A stretch of 64,000 bases of DNA from Geothrix sp. (GTDB taxonomy: Bacteria > Acidobacteriota > Holophagae > Holophagales > Holophagaceae): NCBI GenBank assembly GCA_030681515.1, contig JAUXSE010000052.1, positions 1 to 64,000 of the forward strand. Reading direction: 5' to 3'. Below, in pieces: positions 45,707 to 55,234 of this stretch (position 1 is the stretch's first letter; each line of letters starts with the position of its first letter). Below the pieces are notes generated by a model, which ran no database searches, was not told the origin of the DNA, and saw nothing but the letters and a program-made list of their open reading frames with translations. A program made the translations under genes and the position numbers.

Positions 45707-46098
45707 AGCGCGCCCTGCGCCTCGTTCCGATCGGGGCCCGCCAGCCGAACCAGAGGGCCGAGGCCCGCCTGCGCCAGGCCTGGCGCTTCGTCGTGGGCCC
45801 CGCCCTCGCGGACCGCACACGCCCCCTGCGGGTGGAGCGGGACATCCTCGTCATGGGCTGCTGGGAACTGGGCCGCATCGCGCCCCTGCGCGAAGCCGCC
45901 GCCGCCGTCTGGCCCCAGATCCGGGACCGCATCCACCGCGCCCTGGGCCTGAACCTCGTCGGCCTCCAGATCGTGCCCTGCGACCCCCCCGCCGAACCAC
46001 CCGCGCTCCCCAAGGATCCCGATCCCCTGCGCCGCGCCCTGCGCCTGCTCGAAGCCCGCCACAAAGAGCGCGTCCGCCTGGGCCTCGAGCAGGAATAG
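45703..46098 (+). CDS. DUF721 (DciA-like) protein
   Basis: 131 aa. LRQAWRFVVGPALADRTRPLRVERDILVM, then WELGRIAPLREAAAAVWPQI, fits DUF721. DciA members load the replicative helicase in bacteria lacking DnaC. The basic N-terminus (MKRALRLVPIGARQPNQR) is typical. Coupled to the CoA-transferase gene; a tRNA gene follows. Confidence 0.75.
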   Translation: MKRALRLVPIGARQPNQRAEARLRQAWRFVVGPALADRTRPLRVERDILVMGCWELGRIAPLREAAAAVWPQIRDRIHRALGLNLVGLQIVPCDPPAEPPALPKDPDPLRRALRLLEARHKERVRLGLEQE

Positions 46099-46146
46099 CC
46101 TGCTGGCTGGACGCCCCCGGCCATTTCCAGTAAAGTCAAACCTTCG

Positions 46147-46260
<114 letters not shown>

Positions 46261-46289
46261 CGGGAAAGCGCGAGAGGATTCGGACCTCC

Positions 46290-46584
46290 GAGTGGGATTG
46301 CGGAGACAGCGCGGGGCGCTGTCGGGAGCAAGACCGGCGGCTGGCGCAGCCAGGCGCGGTTCGAATCCCGCTCGTGTGGGACGGGGTCAAATACGGGGGG
46401 CGACTCGACCCAACCCCACATGGTGCTCAGGCCGAGTGGGATCGTGGAGGCGCCACTCTCCACCTGACGCGCCCTCCCCGGAGGGCGCTCCCGCTCGTCC
46501 CTCGCGGAGGTGGAGCCTCTGTGGCGCCGGAACGAGACCGGCGGCTGGCGCAGCCAGACGCGGTTCGAATCCCGCCCGGGTGGG
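46290..46584. repeat. Duplicated degenerate tRNA-like units
   Basis: Two units (46290-46380 and 46434-46584) share GAGTGGGAT near the start and a 50-nt 3' part (46331-46380 and 46535-46584) that differs at 3 positions. That part contains GGTTCGAATCCCGC, a T-arm-like word, and unit 1 also has a D-arm-like CTCCG/CGGAG hairpin and an ACAGC/GCTGT hairpin. Acceptor stems and a sound T-stem are missing, so they are remnants or tRNA-like elements rather than working tRNAs. No coding gene in 46261-46690. Confidence 0.6.
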
Positions 46585-46690
46585 TCGGCGCCAGCTCGGA
46601 TGCATGCCCCACGCCAGAGCTTCGTGATCCGTGCCCTCCCGCTTCCCAAGCTACAATGAATGGTTCCGTCCGTCGGGCGGGGAGCACCCG

Positions 46691-47017
46691 ATGAGCGATG
46701 TCTGCACCATCATCACCACCTGTGGCAGCGAAGAGACGGCCCTCACCATTGCCGCCGCCCTGGTGGACCAGGCCTACGCCGCCTGCGTGAACATCCTCCC
46801 CGGCATCAAGAGCTACTACTACTTCAAGGGGGAGACCCACCTCGACGAGGAGGTGATGCTCATCATCAAGACCACCCAGGATCTCTTTCCCCAGGTATCC
46901 GAAGTGATCTCGGACCTGCACACCTACGAAGTCCCCGAGATCCTGATGTTCCCGGTCGAGGCGGGCTCCGAAGCCTTCCTCGACTGGATCCGCCAGAGCG
47001 TGAACCGGCTGGCCTGA
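46691..47017 (+). CDS. cutA: Divalent-cation tolerance protein CutA
   Basis: 108 aa from ATG ([20 protein letters not shown]). Trimeric PII-like fold; family name from copper tolerance, precise role unsettled. Motifs [31 protein letters not shown] and [24 protein letters not shown] are canonical. Confidence 0.94.
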   Translation: MSDVCTIITTCGSEETALTIAAALVDQAYAACVNILPGIKSYYYFKGETHLDEEVMLIIKTTQDLFPQVSEVISDLHTYEVPEILMFPVEAGSEAFLDWIRQSVNRLA

Positions 47018-47051
47018 ACCCCGTCCCACCGCCACCCCCGGGAGTGACCCC

Positions 47052-48032
47052 ATGGAACAGACCCTGTCCCTCGAATTCCTGCGGGTGGTGGAACAGGCCG
47101 CCATCGCCTGCGCCACCTCCATCGGCCATGGCCGCCGCAAGCACAGCGACAAGCTGGCGGTGGAGGCCATGCGGAAATCCATGGAAACCGTCCGCATGGA
47201 CGGCACCATCGTCATCGGTGAAGGCGAGCGGGACGAGGCCCCCATGCTCTACATCGGAGAGAAAGTAGGCATGGGGCCCGACCTGGATGGCGACCACCCG
47301 GAGGTGGACATCGCCGTGGATCCGCTGGAAGGGACCAACCTCTGCGCCACGGGGGCTCCCAACGCCATCGCCGTGCTGGCGGCCACCGAAAAGGGCGGCC
47401 TGCTGCACGCGCCGGATCTCTACATGGAGAAGCTGGTGGTGGGCCCCGCGGCCAAGGGCAAGGTGAACCTCGATGCGCCGGTCCACGAAACGCTTCAGAT
47501 CATCGCGAAGTCCCTGGACCGGCAGGTGTCCGAAATCACCGTCACCGTGCTTGATCGCGAACGACACGCCCAGCTCATCGCGGATATCCGGAAGGCCGGC
47601 GCCCGCATCCAGCTCATCGGCGATGGCGACCTCAGCGCCGCCATCAGCGCCGCCGTCAGCGGCACGGGCATCCACGCGGTCATGGGCACCGGCGGGGCGC
47701 CCGAGGGCGTGCTGTCCGCCGCGGCCCTGAAGTGCCTCAACGGCGAGATCCAGGGGCGCCTGAAGGTGGACACCAACACCGCCAGCCGGGAGAAGGCCGA
47801 GGCCATGGGCGTGGATTTCGGGCGCATCTACTTCACGGAGGACCTGTGCCCCGGCAAGGAGATCGTCTTCGCCGCCTGCGGCGTCACCGACGGAAACCTG
47901 CTCCAGGGCGTGCGCCACTTCGGGCACGGCGTGCGCACCTCCAGCCTCATCCTCACCTACGGCAGCCGCCAGGTGCGCTTCATTGACACCGTCCACATCA
48001 AGGAAGGTGAGACCGTCACCGTGCGGTTCTAG
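47052..48032 (+). CDS. glpX: Fructose-1,6-bisphosphatase class II
   Basis: 326 aa. Gluconeogenic removal of the 1-phosphate. GlpX motifs: [29 protein letters not shown], the metal site [11 protein letters not shown], and [18 protein letters not shown]. Follows cutA after 34 nt. Together with malic enzyme it points to gluconeogenic growth on organic or amino acids (inference). Confidence 0.96.
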   Translation: MEQTLSLEFLRVVEQAAIACATSIGHGRRKHSDKLAVEAMRKSMETVRMDGTIVIGEGERDEAPMLYIGEKVGMGPDLDGDHPEVDIAVDPLEGTNLCATGAPNAIAVLAATEKGGLLHAPDLYMEKLVVGPAAKGKVNLDAPVHETLQIIAKSLDRQVSEITVTVLDRERHAQLIADIRKAGARIQLIGDGDLSAAISAAVSGTGIHAVMGTGGAPEGVLSAAALKCLNGEIQGRLKVDTNTASREKAEAMGVDFGRIYFTEDLCPGKEIVFAACGVTDGNLLQGVRHFGHGVRTSSLILTYGSRQVRFIDTVHIKEGETVTVRF

Positions 48033-48037
48033 CCACC

Positions 48038-48499
48038 TTGCGCGAATCGTTCCGCACCCGCCTCATGCGCTGGGGCTTCAACCTGTGGCCCTGCTATCGG
48101 GGCACGGGCGCCCGCGTCACCTTCATCGCCGGCGACTGGCGGGAGGTCCGGGTCAAACTGCCCCTCTCCTGGCGCACCCGCAACTATGTGGGCACGATCT
48201 TCGGCGGCAGCCTCTACGCGGCGGTGGATCCCTTCTACATGATCATGCTCATGAAGAACCTGGGACCCGATGCGGTGGTGTGGGACAAGGCCGCCTCCAT
48301 CCGCTTCCGGAAGCCCGGCCGCGGCACCCTCACCGCCTCCTTCCTGCTGGACGAGGCCGAGCTGGTCGAGATCCGGCGGCTGCTCCTGGAACAGCCCAAG
48401 GTGGACCGCAGCTACACGGTCCAGCTGGTGGACCGGGAGGGCGTGGTTCATGCGGAAGTGGAGAAAGTGATCCACATATCCCTTCGCCGATCTTCCTGA
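48038..48499 (+). CDS. Second DUF4442 hotdog-fold protein
   Basis: 153 aa if it starts at TTG 48038; ATG at 48065 (MRWGFNLWPCY) is the alternative, and neither has a clear ribosome site. LPLSWRTRNYVGTIFGGSLYAAVDPFYMIMLMKNLG is the DUF4442 core and is similar to the 41435 gene. Probable thioesterase-like protein. Begins 6 nt after glpX. Confidence 0.78.
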   Translation: MRESFRTRLMRWGFNLWPCYRGTGARVTFIAGDWREVRVKLPLSWRTRNYVGTIFGGSLYAAVDPFYMIMLMKNLGPDAVVWDKAASIRFRKPGRGTLTASFLLDEAELVEIRRLLLEQPKVDRSYTVQLVDREGVVHAEVEKVIHISLRRSS

Positions 48500-48531
48500 T
48501 AATCTTTTACCCTCATCTTACGAGGTTATTC

Positions 48532-50562
48532 ATGACGTCCCCGTTCCGCGCCGCCCTCTGCCTCTGCCTGGGCCTGGGCCTCGCGTCCTTCTCCCTGACC
48601 GCGGAGTCCAAGCCGGGCTTCGATCCCGCCAACCTCGACACCGCCGTGAAGCCCTGCGACGACTTCTACGCCTTCGCCAACGGGGGCTGGCTCAAGTCCC
48701 ACAGCCTGCCCGCGGACAAGGCCCGCTTCGGCGCCTTCGAGGAAGTCAGCGAGCGCAACCGCGCCATCCTGAAACAGATCCTGGAGGAGACCAGCGCCAG
48801 GACCACCTGGGTGCCGGGCACTGTCCAGCAGAAGGTGGGCGACTTCTACGCCTCCGGCATGGACGAGGCCGCCATCAATAAGCGCGGTCTCGCGCCGCTG
48901 AAGCCCGCCCTGGCCACCATCGAGGGACTGAAGGACGCGAAGCAGCTCCCCGGCCTGCTGGCCAGGCTCCACGCCCAGGGCCTGCCCGGCGGCTTCGGCT
49001 TCTTCGTCGGCCAGGACATGAAGGACACCACCCGCTACATGGGCAGCCTCATGCAAGGGGGGACCGGGCTCCCCGACCGGGACTACTACCTGAAGGACGA
49101 CGCCCGCAGCCGCGATATCCGCGCCAAGTACGAGGCCCACATCGCCAGGATGCTGGAACTGGCTGGCGACCCACCCGGCCTGGCCCGGGTCCGCGCCAAG
49201 GTGGTGCTGGATGTGGAGACCCGCCTGGCCCAGGCCCAGTGGACCCGCGTGGAGATGCGGAACCCCCAGAAGCGGTACAACAAGCGCACCCTCGATCAGA
49301 TGGTGAACGAGGCCCCGGGCTTCGACTGGAAGGGCTACTTCGCTGCCCGCGGCCTGAAGCTGGCGGACCTCAACCTCGCCCAGCCCTCCTTCTTCCAGGC
49401 CTTCGGGAAGCTGGCCGCCGAAGTGCCCGCCCCCCAGTGGCGGACCTACCTCCGCTGGCACACCCTCAACGCCACCGCCAACCTGCTGCCCAAGGCGTTC
49501 GGGGAGGAGAGTTTCGCCTTCCAGGGCAAGGTGCTGAACGGGACCCCGGAGCGCGAACCCCGGGCCAAGCGCATCGAGGCCGCCACGGACAACACCCTCG
49601 GCGAGGCCCTGGGTCAGCTCTACGTGAAGGCCACCTTCCCGCCCGAGTCCAAGCAGCGGGTGCTCGCCATGGTGGAGAACCTCCGCGTGGCCCTGCGGGA
49701 GCGCATCACGAACCTGGACTGGATGGGCGCCGATACCAAGCAGCAGGCCATCAAGAAGCTGAACGCCTTCGGCGTGAAGATCGGCTATCCCGACAAGTGG
49801 AAGACCTACGCCTTCGACGTCCGGCGCGACGACTACTTCGGCAATGTGCGCCGGGCCGCGGCCTTCCGCATCCAGGAAAACCTCGCCAAGCTCGGCAAGC
49901 CCATTGACCGCACGGAATGGGGCATGACGCCGCCCACCGTGAACGCCTACTACAGCCCCACCATGAACGAGATCGTGTTCCCCGCGGGCATCCTGCAGCC
50001 GCCCTTCTTCGACCCCAAGGCCGATGACGCGATGAACTACGGATCCCTGGGCTTCGTCATCGGACACGAGATGACCCACGGCTTCGACGACAGCGGCAGC
50101 CAGTTCGACGCCGAGGGCAACCTCAAGAACTGGTGGACCGACGCGGACAAGAAGGCCTACGCCTCCCGCACCGATCTGGTGGTGAAGCAGTACGAGGCCT
50201 ACGAACCCCTCAAGGGCGAACACGTGAATGGCAAGCTCACCCTCGGCGAGAACATCGCCGATATCGGCGGCCTCAAGATCGCCTTCGCCGCCTACCAGAA
50301 CAGCCTGAAGGGCAAGGCCATCCCCGCCTCCGTGGACGGCTTCACCGGCCCCCAGCGCTTCTTCCTGGGCGCCGCCGCCGTGTGGCGCAACCACATCCGC
50401 GAGGCGGCCCTGTCCGTGCGCCTCAAGACCGATCCCCACAGCCCCGGCCGCGAGCGCGTGAATGGCCCCCTGTCCAACCTGCCGGAGTTCTACGAGGCCT
50501 TCGGCTGCGCCGATGGCCAGGCCATGAAGCGGGATGTCCAGGTACGGCCGGCCATCTGGTGA
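48532..50562 (+). CDS. Exported M13-family metallopeptidase, copy 1
   Basis: 676 aa with signal peptide (1-24). Neprilysin-like zinc peptidase: HEMTHGFDDSGSQFD gives HEXXH (about H512), ENIADIGGLKIA the downstream Glu ligand, and NAYYSPTMNEIVFPAGILQP the substrate-binding NAYY. Cleaves oligopeptides outside the cytoplasm. Followed by a hairpin and a paralogue. Confidence 0.95.
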   Translation: MTSPFRAALCLCLGLGLASFSLTAESKPGFDPANLDTAVKPCDDFYAFANGGWLKSHSLPADKARFGAFEEVSERNRAILKQILEETSARTTWVPGTVQQKVGDFYASGMDEAAINKRGLAPLKPALATIEGLKDAKQLPGLLARLHAQGLPGGFGFFVGQDMKDTTRYMGSLMQGGTGLPDRDYYLKDDARSRDIRAKYEAHIARMLELAGDPPGLARVRAKVVLDVETRLAQAQWTRVEMRNPQKRYNKRTLDQMVNEAPGFDWKGYFAARGLKLADLNLAQPSFFQAFGKLAAEVPAPQWRTYLRWHTLNATANLLPKAFGEESFAFQGKVLNGTPEREPRAKRIEAATDNTLGEALGQLYVKATFPPESKQRVLAMVENLRVALRERITNLDWMGADTKQQAIKKLNAFGVKIGYPDKWKTYAFDVRRDDYFGNVRRAAAFRIQENLAKLGKPIDRTEWGMTPPTVNAYYSPTMNEIVFPAGILQPPFFDPKADDAMNYGSLGFVIGHEMTHGFDDSGSQFDAEGNLKNWWTDADKKAYASRTDLVVKQYEAYEPLKGEHVNGKLTLGENIADIGGLKIAFAAYQNSLKGKAIPASVDGFTGPQRFFLGAAAVWRNHIREAALSVRLKTDPHSPGRERVNGPLSNLPEFYEAFGCADGQAMKRDVQVRPAIW

Positions 50563-50568
50563 TCCCTG

Positions 50569-50593
50569 CTCCGGAATGCTTCGCATTCCGGAG
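50569..50593 (+). terminator. TTC-triloop hairpin after M13 copy 1
   Basis: CTCCGGAATGC / GCATTCCGGAG with loop TTC. A nearly identical hairpin follows M13 copy 2, with TGC loop. No T-run, so it may protect the 3' end or pause transcription. Confidence 0.55.
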
Positions 50594-50596
50594 TGA

Positions 50597-52621
50597 ATGA
50601 AAGGAAATGAGTTGAAAACGCGAACAGTCCTGCTCGTCCTGGCCTTGATGGTGCCGCTCATCGCAGAACCCCCGGCGCGGCCAGTCCTTGGCGTGGACCG
50701 GGGCTACATCAACACCGCGGCCTCCCCCTGCCGGGACTTCTATTGCTACGCCAACGGTACCTTCGATAAGGTGGCCATTCCCGGCGAGTACGCCTCCTAT
50801 GGCGTCAACCAGGAAATAGACGAGCGCAATTTCACGATCCTGAAGGGCATTCTCGAGTCCTCCGCCCGCACCAGCGGATCGAAGGGCACCATCGCCCAGC
50901 GCGTGGGGGACTTCTACGCCTCCGGCCTGGACGAGGCGCTCATCGAGAAGGAAGGCCTCCAGCCCCTCGCGCCCCTGTTCGCGGCCATCCAGGCCGTGAA
51001 GACACCCGCGGATCTCCTGGCCGGACTGGGCCGACTCCACGCCCTCGGCATCCCGGCAGGCTTCGGCTTCGGCGTGCAGGTGGACGACAAGGACAGCTCG
51101 GCCATGATCGCGAGTTTCAGCCAGGGTGGCCTCGGCCTGCCCGAGCGCGACTACTACCTGCGCCCCGGCCAGGAGGCCGAAACCACTCGCCAGGCCTATG
51201 AGCAGCATGTGGCGCGGATCTTCACGCTGGCGGGCGAGGACGCCGAGGCGGCCCGGGCCGGGGCCCGGACGGTCATGCTCCTGGAAACGAAGCTGGCCCA
51301 GGCCTCGCGCACCCTGGTGGACCTGCGGGATCCCCAGGCGAATTACCACAAGGTGGCCCGGAAGGATCTCGCGGCCCTGGCCCCCCTGGACTGGAATGCC
51401 TACTTCTCCGCCGTGGCCCTTCCCGCCGGCGAAGCCCATGTGCTGGTGGGCCAGCCGGAGTTCTACAAGGCCCTGGGCGGGCTGCTCGGTTCGGAGCCCA
51501 TGGACGCCTGGCGCCTCTACCTCCGATGGCATGTCCTGCGGGCCGCCGCGCCCTTCCTCGGCTCCGCCTTCGTGAACGAGAACTTCGCCTTCTACGCGAA
51601 GACCCTTTCCGGAGCCACGGAACTGCGGCCCCGCTGGAAGCGCGTCCTCGCCGCCGCGGACCGCGCCCTGGGCGAAGACCTCGGCCAGCTCTTCGTGAAG
51701 ACCGCCTTCAGCCCCGCCGCCAAGGCCCGCGCCCTGGAGATGGTCCACTTCCACAAGGAGGCCATGCGCGCGCGCATCCTGGCCGCCGACTGGATGGTGG
51801 ACGCCACCAAGACCCAGGCCCTGAAAAAGCTCGACACCATGCGCAGCAAGGTGGGTTATCCCGACCGCTGGCGCGACTACAGCGGCCTCCAGGTCGCCCG
51901 CCGGCCCTATGTCCTCAATGTGCAGGCCGCAGCCACCTTCGAGTTCCGGCGCCGCCTGGCCAAGCTCGGCAGGCCCGTGGATCGCGATGAATGGTTCATG
52001 ACGCCCCAGACCAACAACGCCTACTACGACCCCAGCCTGAACGAGATGTGCTTCCCCGCGGGCATCCTCCAGCCCCCCTTCTTCGACGCGAAGGCCGACG
52101 ATGCCTCCAACTACGGCGCCCTGGCCTCCACCATCGGCCACGAACTGACCCACGGCTTCGACGACCAGGGCCGGCAGTACGACTGGCAGGGCAACCTGAA
52201 GGACTGGTGGACCGCCGAGGACGCCAGGCGCTTCGAGGCCCGCGCCCACCAGATCGTGAAGCAGTACGACGCCTTCGAGGTGCTGCCGGGCCTGCCCATC
52301 AACGGCAAGCTCACCCTCGGAGAGAACATCGCCGACATCGGCGGGCTGCGCGTCTCCTACGAAGCCTTCAGGCTGGCCACCAAGGGCAGGGATCCCAAGG
52401 CCGTGGATGGCTTCACGCCGGACCAGCGGTTCTTCCTCGCCTTCGCCCAGGGCTGGCGCACCAACCAGCGCCCCGAGGCCCTCCGCATGCAGGTCACCAC
52501 CGATGTCCATGCCCCCGTGCGCTGGCGCGTCCTCGGGCCAGTGGCCGATTTTCCCGAATTCAGGAAAGCCTTCGGCTGCGAAGCCGCTCCCGCCGGGCAG
52601 GCGCCCACGGCCATCTGGTAG
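50597..52621 (+). CDS. Exported M13-family metallopeptidase, copy 2
   Basis: 674 aa if started at ATG 50597; a TTG at 50612 with AAAGGAAATGAG before it is a better-spaced start. Signal-peptide-like segment (RTVLLVLALMVPLIA). HELTHGFDDQGRQYD (about H515), ENIADIGGLRVS, and NAYYDPSLNEMCFPAGILQP. Moderately similar to copy 1 through its whole length, so a tandem duplication that has diverged. Confidence 0.94.
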   Translation: MKGNELKTRTVLLVLALMVPLIAEPPARPVLGVDRGYINTAASPCRDFYCYANGTFDKVAIPGEYASYGVNQEIDERNFTILKGILESSARTSGSKGTIAQRVGDFYASGLDEALIEKEGLQPLAPLFAAIQAVKTPADLLAGLGRLHALGIPAGFGFGVQVDDKDSSAMIASFSQGGLGLPERDYYLRPGQEAETTRQAYEQHVARIFTLAGEDAEAARAGARTVMLLETKLAQASRTLVDLRDPQANYHKVARKDLAALAPLDWNAYFSAVALPAGEAHVLVGQPEFYKALGGLLGSEPMDAWRLYLRWHVLRAAAPFLGSAFVNENFAFYAKTLSGATELRPRWKRVLAAADRALGEDLGQLFVKTAFSPAAKARALEMVHFHKEAMRARILAADWMVDATKTQALKKLDTMRSKVGYPDRWRDYSGLQVARRPYVLNVQAAATFEFRRRLAKLGRPVDRDEWFMTPQTNNAYYDPSLNEMCFPAGILQPPFFDAKADDASNYGALASTIGHELTHGFDDQGRQYDWQGNLKDWWTAEDARRFEARAHQIVKQYDAFEVLPGLPINGKLTLGENIADIGGLRVSYEAFRLATKGRDPKAVDGFTPDQRFFLAFAQGWRTNQRPEALRMQVTTDVHAPVRWRVLGPVADFPEFRKAFGCEAAPAGQAPTAIW

Positions 52622-52627
52622 CCCCTG

Positions 52628-52652
52628 CTCCGGAATGCTGCGCATTCCGGAG
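52628..52652 (+). terminator. TGC-triloop hairpin after M13 copy 2
   Basis: CTCCGGAATGC / GCATTCCGGAG with loop TGC; same arms as the hairpin at 50569. Both lie at the same place relative to their gene, so the hairpin was duplicated with it or converted. Confidence 0.55.
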
Positions 52653-52687
52653 TGATAAAAACTGAAACCCCTCTCCAAAGGATTCCC

Positions 52688-54319
52688 ATGCGCCTCCGCC
52701 CCATCGCCTTGCTCGCCAGCCTGCTTTGCGCAGGCGCGGCCCTGGAAGCCTGCACCAACCTGCTCGTGACCAAGGGCGCGAGCAAGGACGGCTCCACGAT
52801 GATCACCTACGCCGCCGACAGCCACACGCTCTACGGCGAGCTCTACTTCAAGCGGGGCGGGAAGCACCTGGCCAGCGAATTCCGCGACATCGTGGAATGG
52901 GACACGGGCAAGGCCCTGGGCCGCATCCCCGAGGCACCGGTCACCTACACCCGGGTGGGCAACATGAACGAGTTCCAGGTGGCCATCGCCGAGACCACCT
53001 TCGGCGGGCGCAAGGATCTCGCGGGCCCCAGCGGCATCGTGGACTACGGCAGCCTCATGTACATCGCCCTGGAGCGCGCCAGGACCGCCCGCGAGGCCAT
53101 CGAGGTGATGACGAAGCTCACGGAGGAATTCGGCTATGCCAGCACCGGCGAAAGCTTTTCCATCGCCGATCCCAACGAGGTCTGGATCCTCGAAATGATG
53201 GGGCGCGGCAAGGGCCAGAAGGGGGCGCTCTGGGTCGCCTACAAGCTGCCCGACGGCACCATCAGCGCCCACGCCAACCAGGCGCGCATCCGCCAGTTTC
53301 CCCAGAACGATCCAAAGTCCGCGCTGTTCAGCAAGGATCTGATCTCCTTCGCCCGCGAGAAGGGCTGGTTCAAGGGCGAGGACAGGGCCTTCAGCTTCGC
53401 CGATACCTACGCGCCCCTGACCTTTGGCGCCCTGCGCGGCTGCGAGGCCCGCGTGTGGAGCATCTTCAACCGCGCCGCCAAGAGCCAGCAGATCCCCATG
53501 GACTTCGTGAAGGCCGAAAAGGGCGCCAGGCCCATGCCCCTCTTCGTGAAGCCCGATCAGAAGCTGGACGTGCGGGACGCCATGGAGCTCATGCGCGATC
53601 ACTACGAGGGCACCGAATTCGACATGACCAAGGACGTGGGCGCGGGCCCCTACAAGCTGCCCTACCGCTGGCGCCCCATGGGCTTCCAGGTGGACGGCCA
53701 GGCCTATGTCCACGAACGCGCCATCAGCACCCAGCAGACCGGCTTTTCCTTCGTGACCCAAAGCCGCTCGTGGCTGCCGGATCCCGTCGGCGGCGTGCTC
53801 TGGTTCGGCGTGGACGACACCTACACCACCGTCTACGTGCCCATCTCCTGCGGCATCAAGGAAGCCCCCAGGGCCTTCGCGGAAGGCACGGGAAACTTCA
53901 ACGAGTTCAGCTGGGACAGCGCCTTCTGGACCTTCAACTTCGTCACCAACTACACCTACACCCGCTGGAGCGACATGATCGTGGACGTCCAGAAGGTGCA
54001 GCGCGAGTACGAAGGCCGCTACCTCGCCGACCAGCCCGAGGTGGACCGCACCGCCCTGGACCTCTACAAGCAGAACCCCGGCCTGGCCAAGGACTACCTG
54101 ACCCAGTACGCCGCCAAGCAGACCGAGCAACTCACGGCCCGCTGGAAGAAGCTGGGCGAGTTCCTCATCTGGAAGTACCTCGACGGCAACGTGCGCAACG
54201 AGAAGGGCGACGTCACCCACCCCAAGGCCCCCGAGGATTGGCTGCGCTGCGTCGTCAAGGACCACGGGGATGTGATCAAGGTGAAGAAGGTGGAGGGGTT
54301 GGCGCTCGATGAAGAGTAG
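52688..54319 (+). CDS. Exported C69-family dipeptidase
   Basis: 543 aa from ATG (MRLRPIALLASLLCAGAALEA signal peptide; AAAGGA before). Cleavage leaves Cys22 (ACTNLLVTKGASKDGS), the N-terminal nucleophile of PepD/C69 enzymes. NEFQVAIAETTFGGR, YGSLMYIALERARTAREAIE and GESFSIADPNEVWILEMMG are family segments. Breaks down dipeptides released by the M13 enzymes (inference from context). Confidence 0.93.
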   Translation: MRLRPIALLASLLCAGAALEACTNLLVTKGASKDGSTMITYAADSHTLYGELYFKRGGKHLASEFRDIVEWDTGKALGRIPEAPVTYTRVGNMNEFQVAIAETTFGGRKDLAGPSGIVDYGSLMYIALERARTAREAIEVMTKLTEEFGYASTGESFSIADPNEVWILEMMGRGKGQKGALWVAYKLPDGTISAHANQARIRQFPQNDPKSALFSKDLISFAREKGWFKGEDRAFSFADTYAPLTFGALRGCEARVWSIFNRAAKSQQIPMDFVKAEKGARPMPLFVKPDQKLDVRDAMELMRDHYEGTEFDMTKDVGAGPYKLPYRWRPMGFQVDGQAYVHERAISTQQTGFSFVTQSRSWLPDPVGGVLWFGVDDTYTTVYVPISCGIKEAPRAFAEGTGNFNEFSWDSAFWTFNFVTNYTYTRWSDMIVDVQKVQREYEGRYLADQPEVDRTALDLYKQNPGLAKDYLTQYAAKQTEQLTARWKKLGEFLIWKYLDGNVRNEKGDVTHPKAPEDWLRCVVKDHGDVIKVKKVEGLALDEE

Positions 54320-54325
54320 TCAGGG

Positions 54326-54346
54326 CTGAAAACCTGCGGTTTTCAG
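54326..54346 (+). repeat. TGC-triloop hairpin after C69 gene
   Basis: CTGAAAACC / GGTTTTCAG with loop TGC, 9 bp perfect; placed between the C69 stop and the GC-rich terminator. Confidence 0.5.
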
Positions 54347-54350
54347 AGAG

Positions 54351-54373
54351 CAGGCCCCGCGCAGCGGGGCCTG
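54351..54373 (+). terminator. Terminator after C69 peptidase
   Basis: CAGGCCCCGC / GCGGGGCCTG with loop GCA, followed by CGTTGTGTGG. It stands between the converging C69 and PIN-toxin genes and can serve both. Confidence 0.65.
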
Positions 54374-54384
54374 CGTTGTGTGGG

Positions 54385-54792
54385 TTATCCCAGTTCTTCG
54401 AGATACGCTCTTGGGCTCATTACCTGGACCCCTTGCTGGATGGCTTCGGGATAGTCCGCCAGGTTGCCGGTCACCAGCACCGCCCCGGTGTGATGAGCCA
54501 AGGCGAGGAAAACCAGATCGTCGGGGTCCGGGCCTTCCAGCGGCCAAACGAGTGGATCTGCGTCCAGGTGGTGCGCCTCATCCAGCAAGGGCTCGAACCA
54601 GGGCGGCGGGAAGCCCAGGCGGGCGAACTTGGGGCGGGTGAGGACATCCCAGTATTCCTCCACCACGCCGGGACAGGTGAAGCAGGCCAATTCCCGGCGC
54701 AGGATCGCCTGGACCAGGAAACCGGGCGGACCGTCGAGATGGATGGCAGCACTTACCAGCACGTTGGTATCCAGCACAAGGCCGTGGTTCAC
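54385..54792 (-). CDS. PIN-domain toxin (VapC-like)
   Basis: 135 aa. PIN nuclease pattern: LVLDTNVLVSA (D8), GVVEEYWDVL (Glu), and DPDDLVFLALAHHTGAVLVTGN with the acidic pair. Belongs to the 'putative toxin-antitoxin component, PIN family' group; would cleave RNA when free of its antitoxin. Starts in the stop codon of the upstream antitoxin gene (ATGA). Confidence 0.88.
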   Translation of the reverse strand: MNHGLVLDTNVLVSAAIHLDGPPGFLVQAILRRELACFTCPGVVEEYWDVLTRPKFARLGFPPPWFEPLLDEAHHLDADPLVWPLEGPDPDDLVFLALAHHTGAVLVTGNLADYPEAIQQGVQVMSPRAYLEELG

Positions 54793-55088
54793 TTCGCGGT
54801 CTTCAGCATCCGGCGCTCTGCCCGGGTCGCGCTGATCTCAGCCTCGATGTCCTCCATGGTCATCCGATCCAGACCGGCCTCCCGGGCCTTGAGCTGGGTT
54901 TGCCGGATACTCAGGATGGCCAGGGCCTGGCGCAGGGCTTCGTACTGCCTGCCCACATCAGAACCCGTGACCGGCACCAGGAAGTACTGGCCGTTCCGTC
55001 CCGATAGCAACAGGGGGTCCGCCAAGCTCCCGGGCGGAAGACTGGCCGCACCCCGTTGCTGGAAATCCCTCAACGCCATCGTCCGCAT
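54789..55088 (-). CDS. Antitoxin partner of PIN toxin
   Basis: 99 aa from ATG (MRTMALRDFQQRGAASLPPG); GTG 12 nt earlier is possible. N-terminal part (DPLLLSGRNGQYFLVPV) has a Phd/AbrB-like strand pattern, and the C-terminus is a long charged helix (MEDIEAEISATRAERRMLK) suited to clamp the toxin. Antitoxin role rests on its overlap with the PIN gene. Confidence 0.75.
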   Translation of the reverse strand: MRTMALRDFQQRGAASLPPGSLADPLLLSGRNGQYFLVPVTGSDVGRQYEALRQALAILSIRQTQLKAREAGLDRMTMEDIEAEISATRAERRMLKTAK

Positions 55089-55234
55089 GGAACACCCCAC
55101 GGGATAAATGTAGTCGTTTTGCTGACACTAGACAAGGGGCCCCGCCCATGGATTCAAGGGTGGCCCATGGAAGAAGCCAGGGTGCCCGCCAATCCTCGCC
55201 CCGTGGCATCATGGGCGGTTCCCACGAGGCCCCC

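Noticed and set aside
46261-46690. Reading the repeats after tRNA-Pro as further working tRNA genes
   Set aside because: Acceptor stems, a proper 5-bp T-stem and a U33 anticodon loop are missing, so they are listed as tRNA-like remnants only.
50423-54265. 1280-codon minus-strand open frame opposite M13 copy 2 and the C69 peptidase
   Set aside because: Both plus-strand peptidases have intact active sites and signal peptides; the antisense frame has neither motif nor start context.
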